From assembly GCA_030144725.1 (NCBI GenBank), contig JASKMD010000030.1, forward strand, positions 6,471,617 to 6,535,616: DNA of 64,000 nt, in the 5' to 3' direction. Every line of letters starts with the position of its first letter. Within the stretch, counting starts at the first letter, position 1. Source of the DNA: Haematococcus lacustris. Taxonomy: Eukaryota > Chlorophyta > Chlorophyceae > Chlamydomonadales > Haematococcaceae. A program made the position numbers and the translations under genes. The notes below the pieces were generated by a model that saw nothing but the letters and a program-made list of their open reading frames with translations, searched no databases and was not told where the DNA came from. Positions 11,726-22,300 of this stretch are shown in pieces.

Positions 11726-14428
11726 ATGGCCGCGTGCCCGTTCCTCGCTGGCGCCGCGCATCGTAGTGGAAGCCAGACCCTGCCAAGTGGACAAGGAGGT
11801 TGCCCTCTGGGCTTCAGCAGCAGTGCGAAACATGATGCACAAGCTAGCAGCAGCCCTTCCGAAACCGCCGCCTGCCCATATGGGTTCTCCGCCTCCAACG
11901 TGGGCCCCAAACTGTCCAGTCTGCATTGCACTTTGTGCAAGCAGCCTTTGCACGACTGCTGCTCTTGCAGGTATGATGCTTATGCTGTATAGATAATTCC
12001 AGCAGCTGTGCACCCAGCATTGTGAGCATGACCGGAGTCAGCTCAGCTGCTTTGCTTCAAGTGTGCCTGCCTGCATGGCTGCTGTGCCCGCAGTCCATGC
12101 GGCCACAAGTTCTGCAAGTTCTGCATCTCTCGCACCAGTGACTGCCCTGTGTGTGGCCAAGATATAGTGGGCCTGGCACCAGACCCGACCACTCAAGGTG
12201 ACTGTCCCCTCCCGTCACAGGCCATTACTCCTTTCCCTGGCCCCCCCACAGCAGTATCTAGCCAATCGCCTGCTCAGCTACCCACTGCCTACCTGCCGCC
12301 CTGCTGCCCACCAGCCAGCCTTCAACCACCACAGCTGTCCCTGCCCACCCACCCCCCATGTGCACAGACGTTTTTCTGGATTGCCTGACCCCAGATGGTG
12401 TGTGCTTGTGACCCAACCTGGGTGGCTGTGCCTGCAGGGCTGGTGGACGTGTTCCTGGCAGCGCACGCCACGGGTGGCGGCAGCCTGTCCTCACCCCAGG
12501 CAGGCAGCTCTCATGCACACCTGCATGCACACCTGCATGCACACCTGCATGCACACCTGCATGCACACCTGCATGCACACCTGCATGCGCACCTGCATGC
12601 AAGCAACATCTGTGGGCCGCAACAAACCTGTGCCCCCACACTGCTACCATTGATGCCAGTGCAGGCACATGCTCACTATCATCTTCAGTGACTGTTTGTT
12701 TTCTCAGTGCTAAACTGCAGGCCATGTAGCCAGGCCCTCGCCTTGCCTGACCCACCTGAGCCTCAGCACCCGCCTGGATTTGAACCCCCGACCTGCCGCC
12801 TCCTGCCCTGCCAGCATGCTTGAGTCTGGCCACATGACTACAGGAGCTGCAGGCCTTGTGGGTTGCTGCTGGTGGCGCCCCTTTGACTGCTGCTGCTGAC
12901 AGTCAGGACAGCCAGCTCCCCCTGCCAACAGGGCAGGCCGAGGGGCAGGCGCTGCCTTCGGCTGCTGCGGCCTTCTTCCTGCAGCTGGGTCTGCAGGCGA
13001 TGAGGGCGGGCAACCCCGAGGCTGGCCTGCACCGGTGCGGGGTCCAGCGGCTGAGGTTAAGCAGACAAGGGGTAGGGCTGGGGTGGCGCCAGGGGTGGAG
13101 GATGGGGGCGCTGTTGCTCTAAGTGCAGGCCCTAGTGCAGGCTCTTAGCCTTGGGTGTTCACTCCAAGACCCCCTCACCCCCTGGGGTTCTCTCCCCCTA
13201 CCCGCTCATCCCTTTCCACCCTTAGCCCTTGAAGACCCCCTGACTCCTTTTCCCCTTAGCCCTTTCCTCCTTCTTAGGCAGTCCCACACCCCTTTTCCTC
13301 GTTATTTTTCCTCCCTTTTCCTTGTTTCCTCCTTTGGCTGCTACAGGCTGGAGATGTGCAAGGCAGAACTGATCTCTGTGGCGGGGCAGGCGGCGGCTGC
13401 CAGCACCCTCGGCAGCGGCAGCAGCAGTCAGTCAGAGCCCCCCCATCACTACGCCAACGTACACGCACAGCACACTGCAGTAGGCAGCATGGCTGACAGC
13501 ATGATTGCCAAGGGAGGCTGCCCTTTTCACGCCTCCAATCCTGGTGAAGCTGAGCCATTGGCCCAGCAGCAGCAGCAGCGGCAGCAGCAGGTGTCACCGC
13601 CAGCCGTATGTCCCTTCCACACAGGCAGCCAAGCAGCCACACCAGCCAGCACCTCTGCCCATGCCGCACCCTCAGCCCCTACCCCAACATCAGCCTCAGC
13701 CCCTGCACCCTCCACCACCCAGGCGAACACGACAGCCACTGCTCCGACTCCACCTCCAGCTGTCGATTCAACCTCAACCCCAACCTTAGCCCCCGGTCCT
13801 GCCTCTAACCCAGCGCCCCAGCCGCCCTCCCAGGCACCCACCCACCCCCTGCGCCTTGCGCCTCCACTCAGCCTGCCTGCAACCCTGGCTGCCCCCCTAG
13901 GCGCTGTGTTCGGGGCCCAAGGGGACGCAAGCAAGGCCTTGGGGCGGCTGGGGCAGGCGGCGGCGCTGTACGCGGCCAGTGTGGCCTGCACCCAGGCAGC
14001 AGCCAACCTGGAACACCCCGAGGTCAGCCCCGAGCCTCAGGGCTTAAAGCTGCCACACTCAGCCCTACCCTACCCTACCCTACCCTACCCTACCCTACCC
14101 TACCCTACCCTACCCTACCCTACCCTACCCTACCCTACCCTACCCTACCCTACCCTACCCTACCCTACCCTACCCTACCCTACCCTACCCTACCCTACAC
14201 TACCCAACCCAACTCACCCCACTCAACAGCTAGGCTGAAAAGCATGAGCAATGCGTTATGATGGAGGATGATGAATCTTACGCCCAGCCATAATGACCAG
14301 ATTGGCTAGCCTGCTTTGGCAGGTGGATAAAGAACAGCCCTCATCAGCCACTGCCTGCTGCCTTACAGGCAACGCACGTGATGACAGTGTCAATCAACAA
14401 GCTAGGCGACTGCCACTTCTTGGGGCAG
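11726..14428 (+). CDS. RING-finger protein with TPR-like C-terminal repeats (3' end lost in gap)
   Basis: Putative E3 ubiquitin ligase. The start is taken at 11726 because AAGATGGCC is a good context and no upstream ATG adds conserved sequence. Exons: 11726-11970, 12094-12197, ~12438-12501, ~12931-13034, 13347-14022, 14369-14428. The C3HC4 RING is split over the first two exons: CTLCKQPLHDCCSC, then PCGHKFCKFCISRTSDCPVCGQDI. Short CPF/CPYGF motifs precede the RING, and CPFH motifs recur near residues coded at 13515 and 13610. Helical stretches (GLQAMRAGNPEAGLHRLEMCKAEL; GDASKALGRLGQAAALYAAS; VSINKLGDCHFLGQ) look like tetratricopeptide repeats. A long Pro/Ala/Thr linker separates them. The gene runs on into the N gap; substrate unknown. 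Confidence 0.72.
12512..12604. repeat. 12-bp minisatellite CATGCACACCTG in RING-gene intron
   Basis: About seven near-perfect 12-base units follow the exon ending near 12501. Since the unit is a multiple of three, it stays open in several frames, which creates misleading ORFs. Confidence 0.9.
14067..14197. repeat. (TACCC)n pentanucleotide tract in RING-gene intron
   Basis: About 26 TACCC units, starting roughly 45 bases after the donor at 14023. It resembles a telomeric repeat with one base missing but is not a canonical plant or algal telomere unit. Confidence 0.95.
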
Positions 14429-14703
14429 GTGGGCCGGGCGGGCTGGTGGGAAGCTTCGGCCCAGTGGCAGCCAGGCCAGGGTCTCTACCAGAGATAGGTT
14501 TGTCCAAGGCAGCCAAGCTGATGGCTATCGGTCAGCATCCTAGCCCATTAGCGGGCTGGATATGCAAGTATGGGGCTTGGCACCCCTGCTTGGTGTGCTA
14601 GGGTGACTGGATGGGAGGGGCCCAGGGGCTGCAAGAGGAGGCAAGGGGGAGGGTTGGGGGCTGTGGGTGGTGGCCCAAGCAGTCTGGCCTCCGTGATCCT
14701 GAA

Positions 14704-15203
14704 NNNNNNNNNNNNNNNNNNNNNNNNNNNNNNNNNNNNNNNNNNNNNNNNNNNNNNNNNNNNNNNNNNNNNNNNNNNNNNNNNNNNNNNNNNNNNNNNN
14801 NNNNNNNNNNNNNNNNNNNNNNNNNNNNNNNNNNNNNNNNNNNNNNNNNNNNNNNNNNNNNNNNNNNNNNNNNNNNNNNNNNNNNNNNNNNNNNNNNNNN
14901 NNNNNNNNNNNNNNNNNNNNNNNNNNNNNNNNNNNNNNNNNNNNNNNNNNNNNNNNNNNNNNNNNNNNNNNNNNNNNNNNNNNNNNNNNNNNNNNNNNNN
15001 NNNNNNNNNNNNNNNNNNNNNNNNNNNNNNNNNNNNNNNNNNNNNNNNNNNNNNNNNNNNNNNNNNNNNNNNNNNNNNNNNNNNNNNNNNNNNNNNNNNN
15101 NNNNNNNNNNNNNNNNNNNNNNNNNNNNNNNNNNNNNNNNNNNNNNNNNNNNNNNNNNNNNNNNNNNNNNNNNNNNNNNNNNNNNNNNNNNNNNNNNNNN
15201 NNN
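14704..15203. other. Assembly gap (500 N)
   Basis: Exactly 500 N, a conventional placeholder of unknown true length. It removes the 3' end of the RING/TPR gene. A repeat copy begins at its right edge (15204), which suggests that a repeat caused the break. Confidence 0.98.
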
Positions 15204-15262
15204 CATTTTGCGTACTAATTTATGTGGCATGCCGCCATGGAGCAGTTGGCCGATAGTCAGGT
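15204..15262 (+). repeat. Dispersed repeat copy 1
   Basis: Starts CATTTTGCGTACTAATT and matches 18538-18595 over about 58 bases with a few substitutions. It directly abuts the gap. The sequence just downstream (near 15263-15302) also resembles, in inverted orientation, the last exon of the gene at 16459-17940 (both can encode GKMYR). Confidence 0.75.
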
Positions 15263-16458
15263 CCCACAAGGTCAGGTAAAATGGCTCGGAAAAATGTACC
15301 GTCACTTTTTGTCGCGTATACTGCACTCCAAGAGGTCAAACCGCGACGCCCCGCTGCGGCGTGATGCTCCGGAGCTTGGCCTGCGAGGGACGGGCTGAAG
15401 TCCACCGTGCCCCCCTCCGCGGTGCCCCCCTTGCACCTGTGACTCCTTGCACCCTGACGGTAGTGCACGTGCAGACAACAACGCCGCAACGACAAGCGAG
15501 GTAGAGCGGGCACTAGTCGGTCGGTCGGGGTGCCGTGATGGGGTGCCGGCATGCGAATTTGCAGTGCTATTTTTGAGATCGATTTGCTGCTTGTTGCTGC
15601 TGCGCATCCGTCTCGTTTCTGCGCCCTAGCGTTGACGTATACTCATAGCTCCCACGGGAATACATCTGCCCTGCGCGGGTTGGGAGGCTAATGAAATTCC
15701 AGTGAGTTGAAACCTAACTTCTAGGCGGGAAGTGCATCAAACGCCGTGCTGACCTCCTGTAGAGATGCAAGCGGTGTGCCCCGAGAACTTCTGCAACTTT
15801 TGGTAGCGTATCCTTTAGGTTAGCACCCATAGATACACCCAGACATACCTACCATGCTCATGTCTAAATCACCCCATCATCTCGCGCTCACCAGGCTGCG
15901 AAAGTACTAGAGGTCGTTCTGGTTCCTCCAAGCTACCACAAGCGTCCATCAGCGGCGCAAATGATGCAGACTGGCGGCCATAATTAGCGATGGGCCGACG
16001 CAGTCAGCGTAGTAAGAATAGGAAGGATCGGAAAGCATAGGACAGCAGAGGATAGCATAGGAAAGCTGAAGAAAGCATAGGAAGCTCTCGTTGTTCATCA
16101 GCCCTCTCAATAATGGCGTCGAAGGAGAGACCAGAAAAAAACAGTTCCTTCGGACATGCTGCCTGCAGCTCGTAGTATATGCTTTGATGTGGTGGAGGAG
16201 TAGGGCCATTGCAACGCTTAGGTATGTTGCGAGCGAGCTGCGGCAGCCCGATGCGAGATGCGAGCCACCCGGTTAACCGACATAACCGCCGGCCCTCGCG
16301 CTAGCGCTGTTGTGTACCGTACCTACCAGCACCCGCTTAAAATATAGCGCCGCATCCATCTACAGTAACCTTGCCACCTGGACACTTGGCAAGGGTTGGT
16401 GGGCGTCCAGGCCGTGCAGGCCCTTTGATGCAGTAGGCATATCGGGAAGGCTCGCTGA
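15263..16458. other. Region without a recognised gene
   Basis: Contains short overlapping minus-strand frames (15302-15607 is one with 101 codons) that lack recognisable domains or splice-supported continuation, and a run of AGGAAAGCATAG-like short repeats near 16018-16085. I see no RNA gene. Confidence 0.5.
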
Positions 16459-17940
16459 TCAAGGCTGTGTAAGCGCGGTATCAAATGGCTCACGGTACAT
16501 TTTGCCAAAGAGACCTTGTGGGACCTTGTGGGCCCAGCCCAGCCCAGCCCAGCCCAGCCCAGCCCAGCCCAGCCCAGCCCAGCCCAGCCCAGCCCAGCCC
16601 AGCCCAGCCCAGCCCAGCCCAGCCCAGCCCAGCCCAGCCCAGCCCAGCCCAGCCCAGCCCAGCCCAGCCCAGCCCAGCCCAGCCCAGCCCAGCCCAGCCC
16701 AGCCCAGCCCAGCCCAGCCCAGCCCAGCCCAGCCCAGCCCAGCCCAGCCCAGCCCAGCCCAGCCCAGCCCAGCCCAGCCCAGCCCAGCCCAGCCCAGCCC
16801 AGCCCAGCCCAGCCCAGCCCAGCCCAGCCCAGCCCAGCCCAGCCCAGCCCAGCCCAGCCCAGCCCAGCCCAGCCCAGCCCAGCCCAGCCCAGCCCAGCCC
16901 AGCCCAGCCCAGCCCAGCCCAGCCCAGCCCAGCCCAGCCCAGCCCAGCCCAGCCCAGCCCAGCCCAGCCCAGCCCAGCCCAGCCCAGCCCAGCCCAGCCC
17001 AGCCCAGCCCAGCCCAGCCCAGCCCAGCCCAGCCCAGCCCAGCCCAGCCCAGCCCAGCCCAGCCCAGCCCAGCCCAGCCCAGCCCAGCCCAGCCCAGCCC
17101 AGCCCAGCCCAGCCCAGCCCAGCCCAGCCCAGCCCAGCCCAGCCCAGCCCAGCCCAGCCCAGCCCAGCCCAGCCCAGCCCAGCCCAGCCCAGCCCAGCCC
17201 AGCCCAGCCCAGCCCAGCCCAGCCCAGCCCAGCCCAGCCCAGCCCAGCCCAGCCCAGCCCAGCCCAGCCCAGCCCAGCCCAGCCCAGCCCAGCCCAGCCC
17301 AGCCCAGCCCAGCCCAGCCCAGCCCAGCCCAGCCCAGCCCAGCCCAGCCCAGCCCAGCCCAGCCCAGCCCAGCCCAGCCCAGCCCAGCCCAGCCTCACCA
17401 AGGGTCTTGCTCTTCAGGTACTTGGCTACCACGCGCAACTGCCGCCCCACAGTGGTGCTCTGCCCAGGTCGGTGTGGGTTTGGCACCAGGCACTGCTCAT
17501 TCACGAACAGCTCTCTGCACATGGACAGCTTGCGGCGGCTGACCTGTGTCTGCAGCACCAGCCTGGCTGTGCTGAGGTAGTGTTGTGCGAGGTATGCCGC
17601 TGTCCTGGCCGCAGGCTTCCCACAGCGCCCCACTTGCGTGGGAATGAAGTTGGTGGTGAACGCGGGTGGGTCAGGAGATGGGCAGGGCTGCTGGGCTTCA
17701 CTGCCTGACGGGATGCCATAGCCCCCTCAGCACACCGTTGCAGCACCTCTGGTGACACCCGGTGCCGCATCAGGATGTTCATTAGCTGCCGCTGATGCCG
17801 GGTGAGCCGGGGGCCGCGTTGACGGCAGCGGCGGACGTTGCGTAGCGCAAGGGACAGACGGCGCTTGTCTTGCTCCAGCAGCTGGATTGCATGGGTGCGC
17901 TCCTCAGCCAGCTGCTCCAATGACACATTTTCACCCTGCA
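16459..17940 (-). CDS. Hypothetical protein, repeat-type gene with AGCCC minisatellite intron (5' end uncertain)
   Basis: No family recognised. Coding segments on the minus strand: about 17940-17720 (basic and helical, with [20 protein letters not shown] and [16 protein letters not shown]), about 17630-17401 ([51 protein letters not shown]), then after a long intron a last short exon of about 16520-16459 ([17 protein letters not shown], stop at 16459-16461). The donor ACCCTTG|GTGAGG at about 17400 is followed at once by the AGCCC tract. No good ATG is visible for the first segment. The GKMYR signature recurs beside the dispersed repeat at 15204, so this may belong to a repetitive or transposon-linked family. 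Function unknown. Confidence 0.4.
16533..17394. repeat. (AGCCC)n minisatellite, about 170 copies
   Basis: About 860 bases of virtually uninterrupted AGCCC. Because five is not a multiple of three, every frame cycles through the same peptide pentamer and stays open, giving false ORFs of 300-430 codons on both strands. It forms almost all of the intron of the gene at 16459-17940. Confidence 0.98.
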
Positions 17941-19363
17941 CCTCTTATATGCCGTGGCCTTGAACCTGCCTAGTGAACATGATGTAACTTCAAAGCTGTC
18001 AAACAGATAGAGGCCTAAGCTGTTTGTTGTGCGGTTTGTTTCAATAGATGCGCTAATGGGTCAAGAACAAATAAAATATAGCCATTTTCTTGTGGGTGCA
18101 GCGGGTGCAACACAGTGGAGGACACAGTGGAGGAGGGGGTGTATTAGCCGGTGATACCTTAGTGTGCGCCGACCCAAATGGTGTATTTGGCGGTAGCGAG
18201 TATATTTATATGTTCCAAACACCCCGTCAAGGTGCCCTGCACGCCCGGCAGGCATCGCGTTGGGTGTCAGCCGGACATTCCATTTGTGCACAACCAGCTT
18301 ACTACGCTAGGTAGATGGGGTCACAGCGATGTGGCTCACCGTGCCAGGGAGACCCGTCTCGCCGATGTGATTTGTTCGCGGGCACATGTGGCAGTACGCG
18401 AGCAAAGACTCCAGTGGCTAGCGCTGATGGTCAGATAACGCGGGCTAAACGGCCGATGCCAATGTGATAAACGCTATTGAAAACGGTGCAGTGCATACTA
18501 CCAACCCCATGTTGGGAGGGCCTGACATGCGGTCTTCATTTTGCGTACTAATTAATGTGGCATGCCGTCATGGAGCAGTTGACCGATAGTCACATGTGTG
18601 TTGCGCATGGGCAAGGTCAAGCATCTAAAACAGGCTGGTAACGATATTGTGTGACAAATTAGAGGTCACATTTGGACCGACACACACCGATTGACACACA
18701 CCAATTGGCAGTGTGCGTCGTTGATGATTGAGGGCACACCCTCGGCTAACAGAGAGCCTCCATGTGCGTCATGCGCCGCACGTCACACAGTATGATATAC
18801 AACAGGACTCTGGAACAGCTCTGCGCAGCGAGCTCGGCTGGCGCCTGCTGAGTGGAACACGGGTTCAGGCCATCCCAGCCCCTCGTTCCTCACTAAAGCC
18901 ACCTTAGCCTCATCCCTAGACCCCTAATCAGCCCACCCTCATGTCCTACCCGTGGCAGGAGCAGCTGCCAGTTTGCTAGCTGCTGCCAGCACCCCACACC
19001 AGCCATGGCTTGCCAGGTGGGCAGCCAGGCATGGACGGTCAGCATGTCTAGGGACGGATCTCCATCTCCCCTGCCTGCTCTTCTCTACTACATCTCCAAA
19101 GCCACGGCAAAGACTGCTTTGCTCTGGAGCACGGTACTACAGCCAGGCAACACGCAGGGATACACACAGCTCCTGCACCTACACCCCACCTCACACCTGA
19201 CCAAACTGGTCACATTGCGGTCACTCTATAGATCCCCTCCTCCTCCTCCCCACGCCCCAGCTGCCCCACCTTGTACCTGCCCAAACACCTTGCCCCCTCC
19301 GATTTAGCCTTCCCTCCCCTCCCCTCCCTAACTCTGCCCTCCCCTTCCCTCCCTCCCCTTCCC
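17941..19363. other. Region without a recognised gene; includes repeat copy at 18538
   Basis: Only short unrelated frames. 18538-18595 is the second copy of the repeat at 15204. 18640-18730 contains repeated ACACACCGATTG / ACACACCAATTG motifs. The right end, from about 19300, is C/T-rich 3' flank of the PHD gene. Confidence 0.5.
18538..18595 (+). repeat. Dispersed repeat copy 2
   Basis: Near-identical to 15204-15262 (start CATTTTGCGTACTAATT). Homology ends after the GATAGTCA motif in both copies, so this looks like one terminus of a mobile or duplicated sequence. Confidence 0.7.
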
Positions 19364-22300
19364 TCACTTCCCCAACCCTGCCCACTCCTCCAGCTGCTGC
19401 TGCAGGTCCACCGCATCCTGCAGCAGAGGCCCCAGATCCTGGCTCAGGCCGCCAGCCCCCGCCCCACACTCGGCCGCCTGTGTGACCTGGTGCTCCAATT
19501 GTGTGACCAGGTCCGTGATGAAGCCCATGGACTCGACCTGCACCTCCGGGTCTGGTATGAGGTGGGCCGCCTCCCTGCATTGCTTCAGGGCACGCAGCAC
19601 AGCAGCAGCCGTGGCTGACTCGTCATGGCAGGCGGCTGTGAGGGCTGAGAAGCGGCGCATCAGCTTCAGAGACGCCATCTTTGCAGTGTTGAGGGCAGCA
19701 GAGGTGGAAGGGGGTGGGGGGACAGGGCCGGAGGCGGCAACTGCTGATCCCACATCCGCCCCGTGGCCAGGCCCTGCTGCCCTCCCCCCACCCCCACCCC
19801 CACCCCCACCCCCAGCCCCCTCCCCCACCACCCCAGCTGTCGGCAGCTGTGCTGGGGCGCCTGTGTCCAACTCCATAGCCTCAGGCTCAGTATCAGGCTG
19901 GGTGGAGGTCCGGGGTTCTACTCCTGCTCTGGGCAGCCGGGCAGCAGCCTGACCCTGCTGCTGCTGCTGGTGCTGCTGCTGTGGGTGGGCAAGGCCACTG
20001 CCAGCCCCCCTCCCCGCCTGCGAGGCCCATCCATTGCCCTCCCCCCCACGCAGCCGCCCCCCCCGCTCCCCCCCCAGGGGCGCCTCTGATGGCCAGCAGA
20101 GTGGCGGCGGTCTCCAACGCTGCGGCTGAGGTGTTGCGCTCCCCCCCCACCTTCCCCCCCTCTTCCTCCTCCTCCGCCCCCCCACGCCCTAACCCCCTGC
20201 CCCTGCCACCCTCCTCCCCTGCCCACCCAGCCTCCCTCCCCCCTGCACCCCCCTCCCCCTCCCCCTCCCCCTCCCCTTCCCCCTGCGGCTCCCCCTCCTC
20301 CTGGGACGCAGGGCTTAGCTGACCCAGCACCTCCAGCCCTGACGCCTGCAGCTGCTTGATAGCCCGCTGCTGCTGCTGGCGCCTGGGTCCATCCACACCC
20401 ACCCTGGCCGCCCCACCCCCCGCCGCTCCCGGCCCCATTCTCAAACGCTTGCTTGCCGGCAGCCCAGTATGGCTGTCCAGCACGACCCCCCCCAGGCCCG
20501 GCTGCACACGCCCCCCCCTGCCACCCACCAGCAGGGCGGACAAGGCTCGCTGCTGGCGGGCTAGGACGGCCAGCTGGGCCTGGCGCTGTGCAGGGGTCAG
20601 GGGGTGGTGGGGGGGCGCCGTGAGGAGCACACCAGCAGCAGGCAGCGGTGGGGCAGGGGGCCCAGTGGGGTCAGGCAGCACAGGGACTGCGGGCGCGGGT
20701 GCCGGCTCCCCCGCTGGCCCTCCCCCGCCCTCCCCCTCCTCCGCCTTGACCTCCACCTTTGGCACTTTGCGGCTGGGGGGCGGGGCGCTGGGGGGCGGGG
20801 TGCTGGGGAGGGGGGGCCCCTCGATGCCACAGGCCGCGTTGGCGGCGGCCAGTGCGGGGAGGAGGTCCGGGGAGGTGAGAGCGGCCTCCCTGGCTAGCTC
20901 CACCAGGCCCTTGGTCTCCTGTGACCCTGCCAGGTACATGCGGTGCTTGGGCAGCCACACCAGGGTGCTGGGCAGCTGGCCGGGCTGGAGGGGCGCCTGC
21001 AGGTGATGCTGGAGCTCCAGCAGGGTGGGGAACACCTTGTTGCAGGATGAAAAGTTGTTGGGGCGGCGGGGGAGGGCCAGCGGGGGTAGGGGGCTGGGGG
21101 CGGGTGTGGGTGCAGGGGGTGGGGCGCTGCTGGGGGGTGGAAGGGGAGGGGAGGGGAGGGGGTCGGACGGGGGAGGGGCAGAAGAGACGGGCTGGGGCGG
21201 CAGCCCTGCCTCTGCTACCTCCATTGGGCTGGCAGCCACCCCTGTCCCTGTCCCCAGTCCCTCCTCACCAGCCCGCACCTCTGCCCCTGCCGCCCCCCCT
21301 GCAGCGGCCTGCTGTGCGTCCACAGCTGCCAGGTGTGGCCCTTGCCCTCCAGCACCCTCCGCAACCTCCCGCCCCCCCTCCCCTCCTCCCCCTCCCGCGC
21401 CTGCGCCCTCCTGTTGTGCCTCTGCCCCTGCCTCAGCCCCTGCTCCCTGCGCCCCTGTGACCCCCTCACCACCAGGCCCAGGGCGTGTGCCAGCAGAGCC
21501 ACATGGGGCCTCAGGCACCACCCCACCAGCCTCCCCCTCTGCCTGCCCCTTCCTTCCCCCACCTTCCCCGGCCCCCTCTGCCTGCCCCTTCTTCCCTCCT
21601 CCTTCCCAGGCCCCCACTGCCTGACCAGCCAGCACCGGCTTGCATCTATTGCACCTCACGCCCTTGTGCAGCAGCGTGGCCTCTGCCACCGTGCGGCTGC
21701 TGCCCTTGCTGCTGAAGTCCATGGCTGCATGGAACTCCACATTCACGCCCGCCAGCAGGTTGAAGGTGAACAGGCTGTCAGGGTGCCACTTGGCGCTGGC
21801 AGGAGCCACCTTGCGGCGCAGCAGGGAGGTGGCGATGCGGGCCACCAGGGCACGGCCGTCAGCACCCACCAGGGGCGCCCCGGGGATGCCTGTGGCACAT
21901 AGGGCAGGGTCCACCAACGCTGCCTTGCTCGCCCCGCCGCCGCCACCGCCCCCGCTGCCGCCGCCCCCTGCCCCTGGACGTGACCGCTTGGTCCCGGAGG
22001 TGAGGGGGGCGGGGGCGGGGGAGGTGCGCTGGCCTTTGCTGCAGCCGCCTGTGGATTTGCCCGGGGGTGGGGTGGGAGTGGGGCCGGTGCCTGGGGCGGC
22101 AGCTGGAGCGCCACCTTTGCGGGTAGGGGTGTGGGGCGGGATGCTGCTTCCGACACCGGCACCTCCCGTTTTGCCAGCGGCAGGGGCGGAGCGCTTGGCC
22201 CGGACGCGCGAGCGAGGCATTGCGGGACTGGCGTCTTCGTCGCTGCTGCCGCCCTCAACCGCCTCCACTTCCTCGGAGTAGCTGTGGTCGTCGTCATCGT

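Noticed and set aside
14067..14197. Telomere remnant
   Set aside because: The unit TACCC is five bases and lies inside an intron with coding exons on both sides; the algal telomere unit is longer (TTTTAGGG in Chlamydomonas).
16310..17708. Open frames of 300-436 codons on both strands across the AGCCC tract
   Set aside because: They are a by-product of a stop-free pentamer repeat; flanking exons of the minus-strand gene splice around it.
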